Below are positions 28,857 through 29,164 of a stretch of 29,164 nt of DNA, one piece after another; position 1 is the stretch's first letter; each line of letters opens with the position of its first letter. Origin of the DNA: an uncultured Mycoplasmatota bacterium (GTDB lineage: Bacteria > Bacillota_I > Bacilli_A > RF39 > UBA660). The notes below the pieces were generated by a model. The model was not told where the DNA came from. It saw only the letters and a program-made list of their open reading frames with translations, and did not search any database. The stretch is from assembly GCA_900554615.1 (NCBI GenBank), contig USIB01000013.1:1-29164 (forward strand). Reading direction: 5' to 3'. The translations under genes and the position numbers were made by a program.

Positions 28857-28960
28857 ACAAAAGAAGCACCTAAGGGGGTGCTTCGTAATCTATTTACGGA
28901 GAGAACACCTTTCACAACTAGGTGTTACCCATTTTTATTATGGATAATTTTCTCTTTCCA
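28857..28960 (-). ncRNA. Candidate antisense antitoxin RNA
   Basis: On the minus strand, TTGATA (28990-28995), a 17-nt spacer and TATAAT (28967-28972) form a near-consensus promoter that would start RNA near 28960. The hairpin GAAGCACC/GGTGCTTC (28863-28884) is followed on this strand by TTTTGT, so it can end the RNA near 28857. The RNA would be about 100 nt and would overlap the 3' end of the toxin mRNA, the arrangement of Bacillus txpA/RatA and bsrG/SR4. Confidence 0.55.
28904..28935 (+). terminator. Likely terminator of the toxin mRNA
   Basis: AACACCT and AGGTGTT with a 9-nt loop; T5 follows after 5 nt, so it is not ideal. Its left arm is also part of the 28898-28912 segment that can pair with the mRNA 5' end. 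Confidence 0.45.
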
Positions 28961-29065
28961 TATACAATTATATATTATTTTGATAAAAATATCAATATAT
29001 TTATTGAAAAATATTTTATGATGTGTTAAACTTATTATAGAAAAATTGAAAGGAGAGACCTCACT

Positions 29066-29146
29066 ATGAATAGAGAAAGAATTACTAAAGTTAACTACTT
29101 GTTAACTAGAAGGGAGTTATGTCAATATTTGGTACACTATTTATAG
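29066..29146 (+). CDS. Leader ORF of a second leader/toxin-like unit
   Basis: A 26-residue ORF (MNRERITKVNYLLTRRELCQ, then YLVHYL) with a strong AAAGGAGAG ribosome binding site 8 nt upstream. A 7-bp hairpin, AGTTAAC/GTTAACT (29089-29107), lies inside it, just before the next ribosome binding site. TTGAAA with TAAACT 17 nt later, about 35 nt upstream of this site, could be a promoter. Confidence 0.4.
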   Translation: MNRERITKVNYLLTRRELCQYLVHYL

Positions 29147-29164
29147 GGGGTTTCTTCTTTTTTT
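29119..29164 (+). CDS. Start of a hydrophobic small peptide (cut by the window edge)
   Basis: ATG 29119 follows AAGGGAG and opens MSIFGTLFIGGFFFF before the window ends. It overlaps the leader ORF in another frame, like the unit at 28732-28856. A hydrophobic start fits a type I toxin-like membrane peptide, but the end is not visible. Confidence 0.35.
   Translation, partial: MSIFGTLFIGGFFFF

Noticed and set aside
1..29164. CRISPR array, transposase, tRNA or rRNA genes
   Set aside because: I saw no regularly spaced repeats, transposase motifs, tRNA cloverleaf or rRNA sequence anywhere in the window.

Overview
The window is about 29 kb of very AT-rich DNA (roughly a quarter G+C by eye). Almost every gene is on the + strand, spacing is tight, and TGA is used as a stop (for example in the protease/cohesin ATGA overlap). 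Low G+C, Firmicute-type ribosomal and sporulation genes, a class B-type sortase, a strictly anaerobic ribonucleotide reductase, SipW-type secretion signals, and cohesin/dockerin and BspA-type surface proteins all point to an anaerobic, probably gut-dwelling, Bacilli/Clostridia-like Firmicute, plausibly one of the reduced uncultured Bacilli lineages. The taxonomy is inference.

Layout. 1-1743 and 6517-8318 are two related surface-protein cassettes. Each has a short peptide ORF with a long G run, then a covarying terminator-like hairpin, a secreted surface protein gene, a terminator and a shared tail. Between them are trmD, an unknown gene and folD (1888-3884), a SpoIIIAH-like gene and a GerE-like regulator (3949-4733), and fmt with an unknown membrane protein (4889-6492). 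From 8399 come a degenerate deacetylase-like protein, the infC-rpmI-rplT operon behind an attenuator leader (9267-10743), a small MazF/PemK-like toxin pair (10962-11513), and a CapA-family lipoprotein (11852-13111).

13302-23963 is a surface-adhesion island. A papain-like protease ending in a dockerin (16064-19606) overlaps by 4 nt a membrane-anchored cohesin-like protein (19603-21018). This pair is flanked by two directly repeated copies of a giant type IV pilin-like adhesin plus a small membrane protein. The left copy lacks the pilin N-terminus and looks silent. The right copy has the N-terminus but is interrupted by a one-base frameshift at an A run. A sortase follows (23973-25013).

25435-28477 is the class III ribonucleotide reductase operon. 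The glycyl-radical motif is not in the large NrdD ORF but in a separate 56-residue ORF before nrdG. The end (28630-29164) holds a candidate type I toxin-antitoxin locus with a convergent antisense promoter, then the start of a similar leader/toxin arrangement cut by the window edge.

Two families of structured intergenic repeats are present: a twin-hairpin element (three copies) and a three-hairpin element (two copies). Both show compensatory changes. The strongest candidate for a new system is the G-run switch. In both cassettes only one of three reading frames carries the ribosome through the G run into the terminator-like hairpin just ahead of the surface gene. Slippage in the G run could therefore turn a surface protein on or off by translation-coupled attenuation.
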